Assembly: GCA_963761035.1 (NCBI GenBank)
Contig: CAVXFH010000002.1
Location: forward strand, 248,001 to 312,000
DNA: 64,000 nucleotides
Reading direction: 5' to 3'
DNA from: JARRQJ01 sp963761035
GTDB lineage: Bacteria; Pseudomonadota; Gammaproteobacteria; DRLM01
This document shows positions 1 through 10,810 of the stretch, piece by piece (position 1 is the stretch's first letter; every line of letters starts with the position of its first letter). Both the position numbers and the translations under genes were made by a program. A model generated the notes under the pieces. It saw nothing but the letters and a program-made list of their open reading frames with translations, searched no databases and was not told the origin of the DNA.

Positions 1-473
1 TCCGGCGGCACTTTGTTGTTGAGTTTAACATATTGATCAAACTGTCCGAGTACGGCACGGGTCAACACCTCCGCCTCACGCTCCTCGGCTGGCAGCGCCT
101 CAAGTGCCTCGATTTCAGCCGAAAAGTAGTTGCCCTGCTCTTGAAGCCCGATCACGCGCGCTCGATCCGTGCCTTCTACCAACACCTTGATGGTGCCGTC
201 GGGCAATTTTAGTAACTGCAGGATGCTGGATACGGTACCGATGCCGTAGATATCGTCCCCACCTGGATCGTCCACTGAGGCATTGCGCTGCGCAACGAGC
301 AAGATACGTTTTTCCCCAGCCATGGCGGCTTCCAATGCCTGGATGGATTTCTCGCGGCCCACAAACAGGGGAATAACCATATGGGGGTAGACCACCACAT
401 CGCGCAACGGCAACACGGGCATGGTAAGCACCTGCTTGGAAACTACTTTTGATTTACTGCTCTGATTCTCCAT
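1..473 (-). CDS. lon: Lon protease, N-terminal part (runs off window)
   Basis: ATP-dependent cytosolic serine protease that degrades misfolded and regulatory proteins. Only the first 157 codons lie in the window; the gene continues beyond position 1. The visible part is the LON substrate-binding domain: after a short polar leader it reads PVLPLRDVVVYPHMVIPLFVGR, the family opening, followed by GIGTVSSILQLLKLPDGT and VLVEG. The ATG at 473 has a GAGGAAC ribosome site a few bases upstream. It follows clpX on the same strand after 423 bases that contain a terminator, so it is probably transcribed separately. The AAA+ and Ser-Lys protease domains are not visible here. Confidence 0.93.
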   Translation of the reverse strand, partial: MENQSSKSKVVSKQVLTMPVLPLRDVVVYPHMVIPLFVGREKSIQALEAAMAGEKRILLVAQRNASVDDPGGDDIYGIGTVSSILQLLKLPDGTIKVLVEGTDRARVIGLQEQGNYFSAEIEALEALPAEEREAEVLTRAVLGQFDQYVKLNNKVPP

Positions 474-896
474 AACGGAGTTCCTCACTCATAAGATAGT
501 ACTTGTGCCGATGCGGGCCACTCATAATATGAGATCGGGAGTTCAACATTTACCGGCCCCCAACCCATGAATGGCCTCAACCCCTTTTCCGTATACGCCG
601 CTACCAGCATGTCGTTATACGTTCACTTTGCGTATCGACCGAACGCCTTGACTCTTTATGCTTGAATTCATCTTTCATCTTTAATGTGGCCTGTTCCACC
701 CAACTTCAAGTTATACCAAGTCGGATTAGGGCGAAGATACGGACATTCCCCGCTGCGCTTCCACCTACCCGTGGTCAAAATTCAGCCGGTAGACTGGCCA
801 TGGAGATCACGCACGTAAAAGGAACGAACAATAAAGGACCGCTCATGTTATCGAGCGGTTGCATGGGGAAATACGATCAATGCTGGAGACGCAACA
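474..896. other. clpX-lon intergenic region
   Basis: 423 bases without a convincing gene. It holds the clpX terminator near its right end and, presumably, the lon promoter. I looked for a sigma32 heat-shock promoter (CTTGAA with a CCCCAT-type minus 10) on the minus strand and found no good match. A 96-codon open frame crossing into clpX on the plus strand has no ribosome site or recognisable protein features. Confidence 0.5.
826..859 (-). terminator. Probable intrinsic terminator of clpX
   Basis: On the minus strand ACCGCTC (859-853) pairs with GAGCGGT (844-838) across an 8-base loop, followed by CCTTTATTGTT, a T-rich tail. It lies about 40 bases past the clpX stop codon and separates clpX from lon. 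Confidence 0.6.
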
Positions 897-2183
897 TTAA
901 TCCGTTTGCCGCGCCAGACGGGGAGTCTCAGCCCCTTCATAGATCAAGATAGGATCGGAATCACCGTTGATTACGCTCTCATCCACAATTACCTTGCGCA
1001 CCTCTTCCATGGATGGCAATTCGTACATGGTATCCAGCAATACAAACTCCATTATAGATCTCAAACCGCGGGCGCCCGTCTTACGATCCATAGCTTTCTT
1101 GGCAATGGTATGCAGCGCATCTTCGCGAAATTCAAGCTCGATTCCTTCCATACCAAATAGTTTCGCGTACTGTTTGACGAGGGCATTTTTGGGCTCCGTC
1201 AAAATCTTTATCAGCGCACCCTCATCCAACTCGTCAAGCGTGGCGACGATGGGTAGACGACCCACGAACTCAGGGATCAAACCGAATTTGATCAAATCTT
1301 CCGGCTCTACATTATGCAGGACTTCGCTGGCGCTTTTACGATCGGTGATACTCTTGATCTCAGCGGAGAAGCCGATGCCGCTCTTTTCCGAGCGGGAACG
1401 GATAATCTTCTCCAAACCGGCAAACGCACCGCCGCAAATAAACAGGATATTGGCGGTATTGACCTGCAAAAATTCCTGCTGGGGATGCTTGCGCCCGCCT
1501 TGAGGCGGCACGGAGGCGATGGTACCCTCAATCAACTTCAACAATGCTTGCTGTACGCCCTCCCCTGATACATCACGGGTAATGGAAGGATTTTCCGACT
1601 TGCGCGAAATCTTGTCGATCTCATCGATGTACACGATCCCAGTCTGGGCTTTTTCGACATCATAGTCGCATTTTTGCAACAGTTTCTGGATGATATTCTC
1701 GACGTCCTCACCCACATAACCGGCCTCGGTCAAGGTGGTGGCGTCGGCGATGGTGAAAGGGACATTAAGTAGGCGCGCCAGGGTTTCCGCCAACAAGGTC
1801 TTGCCGCTGCCCGTAGGCCCGACCAACAAGATGTTGCTCTTGGCGACTTCCACCTCGTCCTTGGTGGGGTCGCACTCAAGGCGCTTGTAGTGATTGTAAA
1901 CGGCTACCGACAAGACCTTCTTGGCATGGGTCTGACCAATGACATACTCATCCAAGATGGCGTTGATTTCGCGAGGGGTGGGGAGCTTGCTCCCCTTGCC
2001 GGACACGGTCTTGTCCTGCATCTCCTCCTGGATGATATCGTTGCATAACTCAACGCATTCATCACATACAAATACTGAAGGTCCGGCAATCAGTTTCCTA
2101 ACTTCGTGCTGCGACTTCCCGCAGAACGAACAGTACAGCAGCTTCTTGCCCTCGTCACTCGAACCGTGTTTGTTATCGCTCAT
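897..2183 (-). CDS. clpX: ATP-dependent Clp protease ATP-binding subunit ClpX
   Basis: AAA+ unfoldase that recognises tagged or specific substrates and feeds them to ClpP in the cytosol. The 428 residues match the family length. The N-terminal zinc-binding domain is visible (CSFCGKS with CDECVELC, about residues 19-47), then Walker A GPTGSGKT, Walker B VYIDEIDKI, the GYVGEDVE pore loop, sensor and arginine-finger segments, and the RKTGARGLRSI C-domain. Start ATG at 2183 has a plausible GAGGTGGC site. It lies about 105 bases after clpP on the same strand, the usual clpP-clpX order. Confidence 0.97.
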   Translation of the reverse strand: MSDNKHGSSDEGKKLLYCSFCGKSQHEVRKLIAGPSVFVCDECVELCNDIIQEEMQDKTVSGKGSKLPTPREINAILDEYVIGQTHAKKVLSVAVYNHYKRLECDPTKDEVEVAKSNILLVGPTGSGKTLLAETLARLLNVPFTIADATTLTEAGYVGEDVENIIQKLLQKCDYDVEKAQTGIVYIDEIDKISRKSENPSITRDVSGEGVQQALLKLIEGTIASVPPQGGRKHPQQEFLQVNTANILFICGGAFAGLEKIIRSRSEKSGIGFSAEIKSITDRKSASEVLHNVEPEDLIKFGLIPEFVGRLPIVATLDELDEGALIKILTEPKNALVKQYAKLFGMEGIELEFREDALHTIAKKAMDRKTGARGLRSIMEFVLLDTMYELPSMEEVRKVIVDESVINGDSDPILIYEGAETPRLARQTD

Positions 2184-2288
2184 AAAGCCACCTCGTTTTC
2201 ACACCGGTCCCTGTCAGTCAGGATGCAGGTTTCTTCCACAATCTGCAAGTCATCTTACCCCGGGATAGCCTCTCTTAGGCTTGGAGCA

Positions 2289-2930
2289 CTACGTCGCGAT
2301 CTGCTTACGCGACTGCAGCACTTCGTCGATTATTCCATACTCCTTTGCTTCATTGGCTCCCATAAAATTGTCTCTATCGGTATCTCCTTGAATTTTTTCC
2401 AAGGGCTTTCCCGTATGTTTTGACAAAATAGTGTTTAAGCGCTCGCGAATCAACAATATTTCGCGGGCATGGATATCTATATCAGATGCCTGGCCCTGGA
2501 ACCCGCCTAAAGGCTGATGGATCATAACTCGGGAATGGGGCAGACAATAACGCTTGCCAGGGGCACCCCCGGCCAGCAATAAAGCCCCCATACTGGCAGC
2601 TTGGCCGATGCACAAGGTGCTGATATCGGGCTTGATAAATTGCATGGTATCGTAAATCGCCAAGCCCGCGGTTACAGCGCCGCCCGGCGAATTAATATAT
2701 AAATGTATGTCTTTATCCGGGTTTTCCGATTCCAGAAACAATAATTGCGCTACTACCAGATTGGCGGTGTAGTCCTCGACGGGACCTACCATGAACACCA
2801 CCCGTTCCTTGAGGAGACGAGAATAAATATCATAGGCGCGCTCGCCACGTGCCGACTGCTCCACTACCATCGGCACCAGATTCAATGCCTTGGTAATTAC
2901 CTGCTCACTGCCGTCTCTGATAGCCACCAT
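2289..2930 (-). CDS. clpP: ATP-dependent Clp protease proteolytic subunit ClpP
   Basis: Serine peptidase that forms the tetradecameric barrel partnered by ClpX. At 213 residues it is the normal length. The catalytic triad is visible: Ser113 in GQAASMGA, His138 in RVMIHQP and Asp187 in DTDRDNFM, offset by two from the E. coli precursor numbering. The N-terminal region up to about residue 20 is the propeptide, with LVPMVVEQSARGERAYDIYSRLL marking the mature start. It lies between tig and clpX on the same strand, with 150 bases to tig that may hold its own promoter. Confidence 0.97.
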   Translation of the reverse strand: MVAIRDGSEQVITKALNLVPMVVEQSARGERAYDIYSRLLKERVVFMVGPVEDYTANLVVAQLLFLESENPDKDIHLYINSPGGAVTAGLAIYDTMQFIKPDISTLCIGQAASMGALLLAGGAPGKRYCLPHSRVMIHQPLGGFQGQASDIDIHAREILLIRERLNTILSKHTGKPLEKIQGDTDRDNFMGANEAKEYGIIDEVLQSRKQIAT

Positions 2931-3080
2931 TAAATTTTACCTTAAATATCATTAACATATAATATTTGAATTGTGCCTTAAAGAATCGGGCAGTATGCAA
3001 TCGACCCTTTATCCTATCGGCACAATTCAACCTTGGAATTAACTCATTTAACCACGGATTTAGTCCTTAAACAAACTAGC

Positions 3081-4379
3081 TTACGCTCCCTCCCGTATGG
3101 TATTGGACAACTCAGCAAATGGGGTGGGTTGCTCGCTAATCTCTCCGTGCTGCAGCAGCCACTCTACCGCCTGATCCTCCAGAACCAAGGCTTCAACGTT
3201 CCCAAGACGGTCCCGGCGCGCGTAATACCATTTGACCACCTCTTCGGGATGCTCATAGGTCGCGGCAACCGCTTCCACCGCAGCGCGCACCTTCTCGGGA
3301 GCAGCCTTGAACTGATTCTTTCTAACTACCTCCGCAATGATCAGGCCTAAGGCTACCCGGCGTCGGGCCCGTTCCTCCACAACATTGCTCTCTATATCAT
3401 TCAATTGCGCTCCCGGGTTCAGCTCTCCGGGATACTCCTTGATCCGCACCATCTCTTCATCAATGAGCGCCTTGGGAAGCTGAATGGGATTGGTCGCTAC
3501 CAGCGCGTCCATCACCTGAAGTTTGACTCGCTCCTTGATTGCTTGTTCTGCTTCGCGGCGCATAGTGGCCTTCACTTCTTCGCGAAAGGCCGGAACACCT
3601 CCCGAATGGATACCAAAACTCTTGAAAAAGTCTTCATCCAAATCCGGCAGCTTGGCTTCGGCAACCTCGTGAATTATCACGTTGAAATGGACCCATTTGC
3701 CCGCCAAACTTTGTACCTGATAATCGTTGGGAAACTCGATTTCGAAACCGCTATCCTGACCGGCTTTCAGGCCCACCAATTTTTCTTCGAAGCCCGCAAT
3801 CAAGGTACCGGCACCCAATACCACCGTATAACCCTTGGCGGCGTTCCCGGGGAACTCCTCGCCATCAAGGTTTCCTGAGAAGTCCAGTACCATTCTATCG
3901 CCCTGTTGTGCGGTACGGGTCACCGGCTCCCAAGTGCGTCGTTGCCCGCGCAATGTCTCCACCATTTTGTCAATATCGGTTTCGGTTATCTCAGCGGTGG
4001 GTTTCACAACTTTCAAATTGAGCGGCAATTGCAACTCAAACTCAGGGTAAACCTCGAAGGTTGCGGTAAATCTCAGACCGGAGCCCGGCACTTCAGACTG
4101 CAATTCAAAGTGCGGCGCACCGGCCGGACGCAGCTTCTGCTGGCTGATCGCCTCATAGAAGCTCGACTGGATAAGCTCATTGCGTACTTCCTGACGAATT
4201 GACCCGCCCCAACGGCGCTCGACAACCTTAAATGGTACTTTACCGGCCCGAAAGCCATCCACGCGAACCTTCCTGCTCAGCGATTTGAGTCGGTTTTCGA
4301 TCTCTTGATCGTAGCGTTCCGCCGGCACCGCAATAGTCAAGCGGCGCTCAAGGCCATTGGTCGTCACCTCTATCTGCAT
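3081..4379 (-). CDS. tig: Trigger factor, ribosome-associated peptidyl-prolyl isomerase
   Basis: Chaperone that binds ribosomal protein L23 at the exit tunnel and meets nascent chains; also a prolyl isomerase. The 432 residues fit the family. The N-terminal ribosome-binding domain includes the signature GFRAGKVP (residues 43-50) after a beta-rich start; the FKBP-like domain follows around residues 150-240 (GDRMVLDFSG, then ELQLPLNLKV before it), and the C-terminal helical cradle ends the protein. First gene of the tig-clpP-clpX order, read away from the tRNA run. Confidence 0.96.
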   Translation of the reverse strand: MQIEVTTNGLERRLTIAVPAERYDQEIENRLKSLSRKVRVDGFRAGKVPFKVVERRWGGSIRQEVRNELIQSSFYEAISQQKLRPAGAPHFELQSEVPGSGLRFTATFEVYPEFELQLPLNLKVVKPTAEITETDIDKMVETLRGQRRTWEPVTRTAQQGDRMVLDFSGNLDGEEFPGNAAKGYTVVLGAGTLIAGFEEKLVGLKAGQDSGFEIEFPNDYQVQSLAGKWVHFNVIIHEVAEAKLPDLDEDFFKSFGIHSGGVPAFREEVKATMRREAEQAIKERVKLQVMDALVATNPIQLPKALIDEEMVRIKEYPGELNPGAQLNDIESNVVEERARRRVALGLIIAEVVRKNQFKAAPEKVRAAVEAVAATYEHPEEVVKWYYARRDRLGNVEALVLEDQAVEWLLQHGEISEQPTPFAELSNTIREGA

Positions 4380-4471
4380 CTTACTAACCTCATTAAACCT
4401 AAAATTTCAAAAGATTATAGCGAATTTTCCACCCATTCCCAAAATCCGCCAACCAGTTCAAATTTTAAATT

Positions 4472-4557
<86 letters not shown>

Positions 4558-4755
4558 AAGGTTTAAGTTGCTGCATCTGTCGGATATAAGCCTAACAAGG
4601 CAAGACGCGCCCATTGCCAACATTATTCTTCTAAAGCTGTGGGAGCTAGTGTTATTGGTGGCATCTTCGGACAACATCGTAGTGAAAGCCTAACAGTGGC
4701 ATTATTCCGCCCATATCCGTGTCCGCCCCTTGCCGCGCCGAGGATGGATCGATAT

Positions 4756-4831
4756 TGGTGGGCCGTGTAGGAGTCGAACCTACGACCTATGGATTAAGAG
4801 TCCACTGCTCTACCAACTGAGCTAACGGCCC
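4756..4831 (-). tRNA. tRNA-Lys (CUU)
   Basis: 76 bases with encoded CCA. Acceptor GGGCCGT pairs with ACGGCCC. The anticodon stem GTGGA/TCCAT has one imperfect pair and its loop CTCTTAA gives CUU. This reads AAG; the commoner UUU isoacceptor must be encoded elsewhere. Confidence 0.95.
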
Positions 4832-4854
4832 AATATTAACCAAATATATTAAAG

Positions 4855-4931
4855 TGGGGTGGACGATGGGGCTCGAACCCACGACAACCGGAATCACAAT
4901 CCGGGGCTCTACCAACTGAGCTACGCCCACC
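4855..4931 (-). tRNA. tRNA-His (GUG)
   Basis: 77 bases including the extra 5' G at position minus 1, which faces the C discriminator before CCA, the identity mark of tRNA-His. The anticodon loop TTGTGAT gives GUG. Acceptor GTGGGCG pairs with CGTCCAC with one G-U pair. Confidence 0.95.
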
Positions 4932-4997
4932 ATTAACTCGATTTTAAACCGCCCCCTCGGACCGACTTACAACCGAGGCCAAATCATAGCATGAGAG

Positions 4998-5074
4998 TGG
5001 CGCGCCCGGCAGGACTCGAACCTGCTACCCTCGGCTTAGAAGGCCGATGCTCTATCCAGATGAGCTACGGGCGC
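4998..5074 (-). tRNA. tRNA-Arg (UCU)
   Basis: 77 bases, encoded CCA. Acceptor GCGCCCG pairs with CGGGCGC. The anticodon stem TCGGC/GCCGA with loop CTTCTAA gives UCU, which reads AGA/AGG. Confidence 0.95.
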
Positions 5075-5132
5075 AGACGCCCCTTCAACCACCCGACTGT
5101 GCGAAAAGCACATCTGCTACCCACCACAAAAT

Positions 5133-5209
5133 TGGTCGGGGTAGAGGGATTCGAACCCCCGACATCCTGCTCCCAAAGCAGGCGCGCTACCAGACTGCGC
5201 TATACCCCG
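5133..5209 (-). tRNA. tRNA-Pro (UGG)
   Basis: 77 bases, encoded CCA. Acceptor CGGGGTA pairs with TACCCCG, with the C at position 1 typical of tRNA-Pro. The anticodon loop TTTGGGA gives UGG. First tRNA after the promoter at 5293-5265. Confidence 0.95.
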
Positions 5210-5264
5210 CATTGACGTATCCGCACGTCCCCCTGTACAGAGCCAAGCCCACACGAAATCGGCG

Positions 5265-5293
5265 ATAATACGCACCGCTCAAGAATACGTCAA
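5265..5293 (-). promoter_or_regulatory. Strong sigma70-type promoter for the tRNA run
   Basis: On the minus strand TTGACG (5293-5288) and TATTAT (5270-5265) are separated by exactly 17 bases, with a GC-rich stretch (CGCCG) just after the minus 10, as in stringently controlled stable-RNA promoters. Predicted start is about 50 bases before tRNA-Pro. Transcription could run through all five tRNAs towards tig. Confidence 0.7.
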
Positions 5294-5316
5294 TTTCTTG
5301 CGTATGGCGGTATTTT

Positions 5317-6465
5317 TCAGGCATCCACCTTGAGGCTTCGCCATGCCAACAGCAGGGCTACGGCGCTCAACAGCGCCGCCACACCGAAGGCAGCGGGACC
5401 GCCGCCCATATCCCACAAATAACCACTGTACAAAGCCCCTACCGCGCCGCCCGCGCCAAAACTGAGACTGCTGTAAAGGGCCTGACCCCTGCCTTGATAT
5501 CGGCCGTGGAAAAAGCGGTGGATTATTTGAATGGCAGCCCCATGATGGACGCCAAAAGTGGCGGCGTGCAGTATCTGGGCGGCGATTAATACCGGCAGAC
5601 TATCGATAACGTAACCGATCAATATCCAGCGCAGGCTCGCCAATCCCAGACTCCCCAAGAGCAGCCTGCGCAGACCCCAGAGCGGCACCAATCTGTGCAT
5701 CACCAAAAATACACCGATCTCCGCGATGACGGCCAAGGCCCACAGCTGGCCGATAACGCCGCGCGAATAACCATGATCCTGCAGGTACAAGGAATAAAAC
5801 GTGTAATAAGGACCGTGACTAGCCTGCATCAAAAAGCATACCGCCAGTAAGCTCACCACACGGGGATGACTCAATACCTCGCGCAGAGGCGTTTGTGCCC
5901 GCGGCAAATGGCCGATGATTCGCTCCGGCACCCAAAGACTGCTCAGCCAGATACCGAAAAACAATGCCAGCAACACCGCGGGCAGCAAGCCGTTACCGAA
6001 ATAATCCAACATCGGCCCCAGAATCACCACCGTAGCAATGAAGCCGATGGATCCCCACAAACGGATCGCACTGTAGCGATGGGTCTGCTCGCCGAGGTGA
6101 TTGAGGGTGGTAACCTCAACCTGCGGTAGTGAGGCATTCCAGAAAAAACTGAAGGTCATCATCACCGCCGCCATCCACCAAAAGTGGCTGCCGAAAAATA
6201 CGCCGGCAAAGGTGACTGCAGCGGCCAAGGAACCCAGCTGCACGATACGTATACGCCGCCCGGTGTGATCGGCGATCCAGGCCCACACATTGGGCGAAAC
6301 GATCTTGGTCATCATCATCAGAGCCATCAACTGCCCGATGACAGCGGGCGTGAAACCCAAGCCCGCCAGATACAGCGACCAATAGGGCAACAGGGCGCCC
6401 AAGGAGGCAAAGTAAAACAGATAGAAACCGGAGAGTTGCCAATAAGGGACCGCCATTGTCCGCAT
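5317..6465 (-). CDS. MFS transporter, PPP/HcaT-like family
   Basis: Inner-membrane permease of 382 residues with about twelve hydrophobic segments. The opening PYWQLSGFYLFYFASLGALLPYW and the loop DHTGRRIRI match the MFS_1-like (3-phenylpropionate/nucleoside-type) branch. The substrate cannot be read from sequence. Two starts are possible: ATG at 6465 or, nine bases further in, MAVPYW at 6456; the latter places the conserved PYW near the N-terminus. It follows aroC by 42 bases on the same strand and may be cotranscribed, without an obvious functional link. Confidence 0.85.
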   Translation of the reverse strand: MRTMAVPYWQLSGFYLFYFASLGALLPYWSLYLAGLGFTPAVIGQLMALMMMTKIVSPNVWAWIADHTGRRIRIVQLGSLAAAVTFAGVFFGSHFWWMAAVMMTFSFFWNASLPQVEVTTLNHLGEQTHRYSAIRLWGSIGFIATVVILGPMLDYFGNGLLPAVLLALFFGIWLSSLWVPERIIGHLPRAQTPLREVLSHPRVVSLLAVCFLMQASHGPYYTFYSLYLQDHGYSRGVIGQLWALAVIAEIGVFLVMHRLVPLWGLRRLLLGSLGLASLRWILIGYVIDSLPVLIAAQILHAATFGVHHGAAIQIIHRFFHGRYQGRGQALYSSLSFGAGGAVGALYSGYLWDMGGGPAAFGVAALLSAVALLLAWRSLKVDA

Positions 6466-6507
6466 AAAGATCGTTCGGTCGGGAGAGGGGCGCGGACCGC
6501 CGCCGGA

Positions 6508-7620
6508 CTACTCGGGTGCGCCAGGTGCTTGAGCGGGGATCACGGGAGTTTCACTATGCGCATCGAAATTCTGCGCGCGGTGACGCAACATGTGATCCAT
6601 CAACACCAAGGCTAGCATGGCCTCGGCGATGGGCGTGGCGCGAATCCCTACACAAGGATCGTGACGGCCGGTGGTGATCACCTCCGCCGCGTCGCCGCGA
6701 ACGTTTACGGTGCGTCCCGGCAACCGAATGCTGGAAGTTGGCTTCAAGGCGATGCTGCACACGATATCCTGACCGGTAGAGATGCCGCCCAAGATGCCGC
6801 CGGCATGGTTACTCAAAAATCCCGCGGGCGTAATCTCGTCGCGATGTTCGGTCCCCTTTTGCTCCACACAGGCGAAACCGGCGCCGATCTCCACGCCCTT
6901 CACCGCGTTGATGCTCATCATGGCCTTAGCGATCTCGGCATCTAGGCGATCGAATACCGGCTCGCCCCAGCCCGGCGGTGCGCCGCTGGCCACCACGGTG
7001 ATGCGCGCGCCGATGGAATTGCCCTCCTTGCGTAAGGCATCCATGTACGCCTCCAACTCCGCCACCTTCGCGGCATCGGGACAAAAGAAGACATTGTTGT
7101 TCACCTCAGCCCAATCGAAGACCACGGGACGGATGGGACCGAGCTGCGCCAGATATCCGCGGATATCCATCCCGAAGTTCTCGCGCAGATATTTCTTGGC
7201 GATGGCCCCCGCCGCCACCCGCATGGCGGTCTCGCGCGCCGACGACCGGCCGCCGCCGCGATAGTCGCGGAGTCCATACTTCTGCTGATAGGTGTAGTCG
7301 GCATGACCGGGGCGAAAACGGTCCATGATCTTGGAATAATCCTTGGAACGCTGGTCTTCGTTCCGGATCAACAGGCCGATGGGGGTGCCGGTGGTCCTGC
7401 CTTCGAACACCCCGGAGAGAATTTGCACCGCATCGGATTCTCGCCGCTGCGTAGTGTGGCGGGATTGACCGGGCTTGCGCCGGTCCAGGTCATGCTGAAG
7501 ATCCGCCTCGCTGAGGCACATTCCCGGCGGGCAGCCGTCTACGACGGCGCCCAGCGCCGGGCCATGGCTCTCGCCGAAAGAGGTAACCGAAAATAGAGTT
7601 CCAAAAGTGTTGCCGGACAT
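6508..7620 (-). CDS. aroC: Chorismate synthase
   Basis: Final shikimate-pathway enzyme: removes phosphate from EPSP to give chorismate, needing reduced FMN. 370 residues. Family signatures are present: GESHGPALG near residue 17, RPGHADYTY near 105, GRSSARET near 125, and AGGILGGIS with the conserved RHDPC later. The C-terminus carries a short Pro/Ala tail beyond the normal end. The next gene on this strand is the MFS permease, 42 bases away. Confidence 0.96.
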   Translation of the reverse strand: MSGNTFGTLFSVTSFGESHGPALGAVVDGCPPGMCLSEADLQHDLDRRKPGQSRHTTQRRESDAVQILSGVFEGRTTGTPIGLLIRNEDQRSKDYSKIMDRFRPGHADYTYQQKYGLRDYRGGGRSSARETAMRVAAGAIAKKYLRENFGMDIRGYLAQLGPIRPVVFDWAEVNNNVFFCPDAAKVAELEAYMDALRKEGNSIGARITVVASGAPPGWGEPVFDRLDAEIAKAMMSINAVKGVEIGAGFACVEQKGTEHRDEITPAGFLSNHAGGILGGISTGQDIVCSIALKPTSSIRLPGRTVNVRGDAAEVITTGRHDPCVGIRATPIAEAMLALVLMDHMLRHRAQNFDAHSETPVIPAQAPGAPE

Positions 7621-7877
7621 GGAGAACTATTGTAACGGGTAATAAGGCGGACGTCTTGTGCCTAATCATATGCCGCACCAGCACAACGCCTTTTTTATCG
7701 CCGATGTGGAATCGCGGGCAAGCACTATCGACCTACGCACAGAGTGCTCATGCACAACACTAATTGAGCGCGCGCGAATTATCCAACTTATAAACGGGGA
7801 AAGCGTTCATCGCGCGATCTTATGGTAAACGCTCGCCCTCCCTAGGATATATTTGAGCAGGAAACCCCGGTCCCGTT

Positions 7878-8180
7878 TTACTTTGACGAAAAATAAGCGG
7901 CGAGGTCGGCAATATCCTGCTCACTGAGACTATTCGCCATCATGTTCATCATCTGCTCCTTGCGTACGCCGCTCTTGAAGGCGCGCAACTGTTCCGCAAG
8001 GTAATTGGCATTCTTGCCGGCCAGGGGGATGCGGCCTTTGCCGTCGATACCGTGACAACTGGCGCAACCTTTGGCCTTTTCGGCGCCCGCGGCGGCGTCG
8101 CCGGCGGCCCGTACCGAGGCGGCGCTCGCCGCGACGATGACGAACAAGGCCGCATTGATAAGTCCCTGATATGCATTCAT
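7878..8180 (-). CDS. Small exported class I c-type cytochrome
   Basis: Periplasmic monohaem electron carrier of 100 residues. A signal peptide with a hydrophobic stretch (INAALFVIVAASAASVRA) is followed by the haem motif CASCH, GRIPLAGK, and the distal-Met region MMNMMAN, then the helix LSEQDIADLAAYFSS typical of cytochrome c553/c4-like domains. The ATG at 8180 has AGGAGA upstream; an upstream in-frame extension to 8261 overlaps hemN and lacks a signal peptide. The gene lies 13 bases after hemN, so it is likely cotranscribed with it. Confidence 0.88.
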   Translation of the reverse strand: MNAYQGLINAALFVIVAASAASVRAAGDAAAGAEKAKGCASCHGIDGKGRIPLAGKNANYLAEQLRAFKSGVRKEQMMNMMANSLSEQDIADLAAYFSSK

Positions 8181-8193
8181 GCCTTTCTCCTGC

Positions 8194-9582
<1,389 letters not shown>

Positions 9583-9643
9583 GCCTCTCGTCCCCGCAAA
9601 TCCAGAGTGTTCATTGTAAGTGATTTACCGCGGCCCGGACACA

Positions 9644-10587
9644 TCAAACCCCAGCGGCGAACGCGGCGCGGTAGCGGGTCAAGACAGAATTTTCAAGTAG
9701 AAAAACTCCTCCGCCGCCCCTGGCAAAATCCAGCCAGACGAAAGGCACCTCGGGAAAACGCTTCACCAAGGCCTGTTCGCTATTGCCTACTTCTACCACC
9801 AATACACCTTCCGGTGACAGATAGTCCGGCGCGGCGTGGAGGATACGTTTCACGATATCGAGGCCGTCCTCCCCCCCGCCAGCCCCAACAGCGGCTCGCG
9901 ATGATATTCCTCCGGCAGCGCCGCCAGTTCCTCACGGCCGACATAAGGCGGATTGCTCACGATCAATTCGTAACGCCGCCCCGCCAACGCGGCGAACAGG
10001 TCGGAATGTACGGCGTGCACCCGGTCCGCCATCCCATGGCGATCGATGTTGATACGCGCCACCGCCAAGGCATCCGGGGAGATGTCCACGGCGTCCACTT
10101 CCGCCTCGAGAAAGCCATGGGCGCATGCAATAGCGATACAACCGCTACCGGTGCCAATATCAAGGATACGCGTCACCTCGCCGTGCAGCCAGGGGGAGAA
10201 TCCGTTTTCGATCAGTTCGGCGATGGGTGAACGCGGCACCAACACCCGCTGATCCACATAGAATTGCAAACCGGCGAACCAGGCCTCGTTGGTGAGGTAG
10301 GCCGCGGGTAGCCGTTCCGCGATGCGCCGGTTCAATAATTGCGCAACGGCGCGGCGTTCGACGAGCGTAAGCCGAGCGTGCATCAGTTCCGCGGGCAAGC
10401 CCGGCGTCAAGTGCGTAATGTGCAGCACCAAGTGCAGGGCCTCGTCGACGGCATTGTCGGTACCATGGCCGAAAATCACCCCTGCTTGGTTTAAACGGCT
10501 CGCTCCCCAGCGGATGTAATCCTGCAAGGTGCGCAATTGCTCGATGATCTCGTCATCCGCCGCTGACATCGGCCCGCTCCCGTTCAA
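9644..10587 (-). CDS. prmB: PrmB-type glutamine methyltransferase, interrupted by one frameshift
   Basis: S-adenosylmethionine enzyme that N5-methylates a glutamine of ribosomal protein L3 (PrmB) in the GGQ-methylase family. The first frame (10587 to about 9870) holds the helical N-domain, the SAM motif DIGTGSGCIAIA, the acidic VDAVDIS and catalytic SNPPY. It falls out of frame in a run of seven G (minus strand, near 9877-9871) after GLAGG. The remainder, resuming as EDGLDIVKRIL and VLVVEVGNS, continues in another frame to 9644. One more G restores the normal length of about 313 residues. Either a recent mutation, a slippage tract or a sequencing error. Confidence 0.85.
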
Positions 10588-10810
10588 AAAGTGAATATGA
10601 TAATCGAACGAACCCGGTTACGGAATGGATGGACGGATCCCTCATTCGACACAATTATCTCTTCAAAGTAGCCCATCAACCCTACTGCTCAGCCCTTTGA
10701 TGGACTACCTGTAATATCATAGCTCCGTCATGACCCTGCCCGCTTTGCCATTAACGCCTACCCGCTCCGTTGCCGCACTTCTGCGCTGCTTTTCCCCTCG
10801 GTGGCGTACC

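Noticed and set aside
474..700. Sigma32 promoter upstream of lon
   Set aside because: No convincing CTTGAA plus CCCCAT-type pair at usual spacing; the best candidate (TTGAGG) lacks a fitting minus 10.
4991..5268. Two overlapping 73-74-codon frames on the plus strand
   Set aside because: They read through tRNA-Arg and tRNA-Pro genes antisense and give a typical tRNA-derived translation.
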